Of a stretch of 7,860 nt of DNA, positions 6,227 to 7,860 are shown piece by piece. Position numbers and translations under genes: made by a program. The stretch comes from Dethiobacter sp. (GTDB lineage: Bacteria; Bacillota_D; Dethiobacteria; Dethiobacterales; Dethiobacteraceae). The notes below the pieces were generated by a model. It worked only from the letters and a program-made list of their open reading frames with translations, did no database searches and was not told the DNA's origin. The stretch lies in assembly GCA_018333395.1 (NCBI GenBank), contig JAGXSQ010000054.1:1-7860 (forward strand). The letters run 5' to 3'. Position 1 is the first letter of the stretch. Each line of letters begins with the position of its first letter.

Positions 6227-6260
6227 AAAGGCCTCTCACCCTTTTGGGTGAGAGGCCTTT
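6227..6260 (-). terminator. Strong Rho-independent terminator after the MFS-LuxR gene
   Basis: A perfect 15-bp stem (6227-6241 with 6246-6260, AAAGGCCTCTCACCC and its complement) closes a 4-base loop, 17 bases beyond the TAG of the MFS-LuxR gene. On the minus strand the 3' arm ends in CCTTTT, giving a short U tract. A second small hairpin (GCGA-AAAA-TCGC) follows immediately. It isolates the MFS-LuxR transcript from the gene at 5616-6137. Confidence 0.85.
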
Positions 6261-6277
6261 AATTTCAGGCTTTGCAA

Positions 6278-7009
6278 CTAGTCTGCGTGAACACTCTGTC
6301 TCTCCAGCAACAGACCTGCCAGCTCCGTTTTGCTCCGTACGCCGGCCTTGGCATAGATATTTTTCACATGCGTCTTAACCGTATTTTCACTTACATACAA
6401 CTCAGCGGAAATCGTCCGGTAGCTTTTACCCCTCAGCAGCAATGCGGCAATTTCACGTTCACGCTTCGTCAGCTGCCCTGAAACGGATAAGCCTGTAACT
6501 AACTGGCCCTGCTCATTCGGCGTCATTTCCGCAAGTACGGTCAGAAACTCATGTTCTTTCAGCAAACCGGTCAGGCTTTTATGTAACGGGGGAAGCAGCA
6601 CCATCGTCACACAGACCACCGCCAGCGCCAGCAAAGTGACATAATAGCTATCCGTGCCGGCAGAGGCCAAAAAGAGGCCCGCAAGACCTCCCAGTAACAC
6701 CCCGAAGACATTGGCAGACAGCCCCAGCCCCATCCCGAGAATCTTGGCCGGATTACTGCCAAAGCTCAGCATTTCACCTAAAATGCTCCACCAGAACAGG
6801 TCAAAGACGCCAAAGGCCCCCATCATCAGGGCATTAATCAAGAGATAGCTAGGCGCTGAACGGTCCAGGAGCAGAAAAAAAATAAAGGAAAAGCCAATCA
6901 TGGCAATAGCGAGAAAGAGAATGTAAGTAAGGGTTGCCTTGCGGGGCAGTTTTTTACAATATAAATGGCCGCAATATAGGGAACAGCCCAGTACCAGCTG
7001 GTCAGCCAT
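6278..7009 (-). CDS. 3' part of a frameshifted MFS-LuxR regulator (C-terminal membrane half and LuxR helix-turn-helix)
   Basis: This frame carries the second half of the gene at 6898-7695. Sequence that continues the protein starts at CTG (6949), just after the A run; the nominal ATG at 7009 overlaps the other frame and lacks a convincing ribosome site. It encodes about four hydrophobic helices (ATLTYILFLAIAMIGFSF, YLLINALMMGAFGVFDLFWW, MGLGLSANVFGVLLGGLAGL, YYVTLLALAVVCVTMVLLP). A linker follows, then a complete LuxR/GerE DNA-binding domain at the C-terminus (LTKREREIAALLLRGKSYRT, then SENTVKTHVKNIYAKAGV, RSKTELAGLLL). A C-terminal LuxR domain fused to a 12-helix MFS-like module is a known class in Clostridia, Negativicutes and Eggerthella-type Actinobacteria. 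Members are thought to sense a ligand in the membrane and control a nearby gene. The HTH is intact; production of the full protein depends on the frameshift. Confidence 0.85.
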   Translation of the reverse strand: MADQLVLGCSLYCGHLYCKKLPRKATLTYILFLAIAMIGFSFIFFLLLDRSAPSYLLINALMMGAFGVFDLFWWSILGEMLSFGSNPAKILGMGLGLSANVFGVLLGGLAGLFLASAGTDSYYVTLLALAVVCVTMVLLPPLHKSLTGLLKEHEFLTVLAEMTPNEQGQLVTGLSVSGQLTKREREIAALLLRGKSYRTISAELYVSENTVKTHVKNIYAKAGVRSKTELAGLLLERQSVHAD

Positions 7010-7695
7010 TCCAGATGTGCAAAAGCGGGACCAACTGCCTGAAACATCATACCCGAAGCAATAGTGACAACGATAATAAACAGGCCTAGAAAAGCCATGG
7101 GCCGTGCGACACCGGCCAGGTTCCCGTCAGGCTCCGACGCAAGAATATCCTCAGCGGCAGAGGTTTCAGGCAACCAAAGCACAAACGGAACCGCAGCCGC
7201 AAGCATCAGCATAGCAAAGCCAAGCCCTAAGAAAGGAGAAATCAGCAGCGCCGCCATGTTGAGTACAATCATTAAAATATTGGTATAGATCAATGCTGAA
7301 GCAGCTGTTTTCAGCCTTTCGCCTCTGGGGGTGCCGCTTTTGAAAAAGAACCCCCAGGCCGCCACCGAAGCGCCGGACAGAAACGAGGCGACCAGCAGCG
7401 CCGCCAGCCATAAACCAGACGGCGGCAGGAAAAACACCGCGGAAGCAGCCAGGCAAACGACAAGAGAAAAGAGCATCAGCCGCTTTGCCGTCAAGATTGT
7501 GCGCACAAAAAAGCCGCACAGGAACAACCCGGCAAAATGAGCAGCGATAATTCTAAAAATATAGCCTTCGATTGCTACCCGGTGGTACCCCGCCAGAGCA
7601 TGCAGAATTTTTCCCTGAAAAAGAAAGGCTATCAACCACGAAAAAAACAGCGAAAAAATAATGATAGAAAGCTTTCGTTCACTGACTCGTATCAT
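6898..7695 (-). CDS. 5' part of a frameshifted MFS-LuxR regulator (N-terminal membrane half)
   Basis: As read, this 265-residue product contains about seven or eight hydrophobic helices (starting near residues 10, 43, 72, 95, 131, 156, 199 and 233) typical of the N-terminal module of MFS-LuxR regulators. It ends after a short foreign tail (NCPARQPLLTFSF...) beyond V247-K248. If one base is restored in the A run at 6950-6955, the frame continues as VKKLPRKATLTY into the LuxR half, giving a normal-length protein of 472 residues. ATG at 7695 is chosen because GATGAGG lies 5 bases upstream; an in-frame ATG at 7794 lies inside the omega RNA of the adjacent insertion element and is rejected. The IS right end sits only about 58 bases upstream, so the gene's original control region has been displaced. 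Without the LuxR half this product cannot bind DNA. Confidence 0.85.
   Translation of the reverse strand: MIRVSERKLSIIIFSLFFSWLIAFLFQGKILHALAGYHRVAIEGYIFRIIAAHFAGLFLCGFFVRTILTAKRLMLFSLVVCLAASAVFFLPPSGLWLAALLVASFLSGASVAAWGFFFKSGTPRGERLKTAASALIYTNILMIVLNMAALLISPFLGLGFAMLMLAAAVPFVLWLPETSAAEDILASEPDGNLAGVARPMAFLGLFIIVVTIASGMMFQAVGPAFAHLEWLTSWYWAVPYIAAIYIVKNCPARQPLLTFSFSLLP
6950..6955 (-). other. Frameshift junction in the MFS-LuxR gene, at A AAA AAC
   Basis: In the zero frame the minus strand reads GTA AAA AAC TGC. One extra A would give GTA AAA AAA CTG CCC CGC AAG, the continuation into the LuxR half. The run A6-C forms the heptamer A AAA AAC in the correct phase for -1 slippage, which would also resume at CTG. 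Only a weak 4-bp hairpin (TGCC...GGCA) follows and no upstream anti-ribosomal stimulator is evident. Loss of one A by mutation or a sequence error is therefore the simpler reading. Confidence 0.8.
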
Positions 7696-7737
7696 GGATG
7701 CCTCATCCGTTCTTTCTCTTCTTAAAGTAAGAGTACA

Positions 7738-7860
7738 ATAAACTTCTGCCAATTTGAACCTCTCACGACTGAAGTCGCAAGATTCCTGGTTCATCGTCCC
7801 GAGCCTTCCCGCAGGAGAGGTCTTACCGGAACTCCACAGGCTATCCCCGCAGTTCCTGCG
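7738..7860 (-). ncRNA. 3' part of a TnpB omega RNA with natural guide
   Basis: On the minus strand the segment resembles the 3' scaffold of TnpB-associated omega RNAs. A conserved-looking stretch (CGGGACGATGAACCAGGAAT) leads into the terminal hairpin CTTGCGAC-TTCA-GTCGTGAG, which has 8 pairs including two wobbles, then AGGTTCAA at the element end (7754). The scaffold is followed by flanking DNA that would serve as the guide, roughly 7753 down to 7738 (ATTGGCAGAAGTTTAT, if 16 bases). A further hairpin, CGCAG-GAA-CTGCG, lies at the window edge. The 5' part of the RNA lies outside the window. Identification rests on recall of this family's right ends, not a search. Confidence 0.7.
7754..7860 (-). 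mobile_element. Right end of an IS200/IS605-family (TnpB) element, continuing beyond the window
   Basis: The terminal hairpin around GCGACTTCAGTCGT followed by GGTTCAA is the hallmark I know from right ends of IS605/IS1341-type elements. These have subterminal hairpins instead of terminal inverted repeats and make no target duplication. The element points so that its right end faces the MFS-LuxR gene; any tnpB (and tnpA) would lie to the right, on the minus strand. No coding sequence of the element is within these 107 bases. The exact end is taken as the last base of TTCAA at 7754. Confidence 0.75.

Noticed and set aside
7696..7794. N-terminal extension of the MFS-LuxR gene from an ATG at 7794
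   Set aside because: The extra 33 codons run through the omega RNA and element end, and the ATG at 7695 has a good ribosome site.
1..7860. CRISPR array, tRNA or rRNA genes
   Set aside because: No regularly spaced long repeats and no tRNA or rRNA signature were seen on either strand.

Overview
The window looks like chromosomal DNA of an anaerobic Bacillota species, Clostridia or a sporomusa-like Negativicutes. This is inferred from the gene families (a fused MFS-LuxR regulator, a SARP/BTAD regulator with a degenerate C-terminal nucleotide-cyclase-like domain, an OmpR/sensor-kinase pair), strong AGGAGG-type ribosome binding sites, frequent GTG/TTG starts and a moderate GC content. It cannot be fixed to a genus from this sequence. 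All genes except the first are on the minus strand.

Left part (1-911): a short leader with a plausible sigma-A promoter precedes a plus-strand ExoD-family membrane protein. It converges on a minus-strand operon, and a perfect 13-bp hairpin sits between them.

Centre (912-4231), read right to left: an OmpR-family response regulator and a membrane histidine kinase overlap by 4 bases. Next comes a promoter region with four hexamers at an exact 11-bp period, resembling PhoP/WalR-type response-regulator boxes. After that lie a lipoprotein gene and a secreted, highly charged helical protein with RVY-type repeats. I infer that the regulator controls the lipoprotein/helical-protein pair, forming a small envelope-sensing module. 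This is the most coherent candidate system in the window.

Right part (4338-7695): two further regulators, both broken by a frameshift at a simple repeat. The SARP/BTAD regulator (4338-5545) carries an apparent 2-base expansion in GCGCGC. The MFS-LuxR regulator (6278-7695) carries an apparent 1-base loss in a run of A. The loss leaves the heptamer A AAA AAC in the right phase for -1 frameshifting, so decoding of the full-length protein cannot be excluded. Between them lie a small unrecognised two-helix membrane protein and a strong terminator.

Right edge (7738-7860): the right end of an IS200/IS605-family (TnpB) element, including the 3' part of its omega RNA. It lies directly upstream of the MFS-LuxR gene, and the natural guide segment reads into that gene's promoter region. 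The tnpB gene, if present, lies beyond the window.
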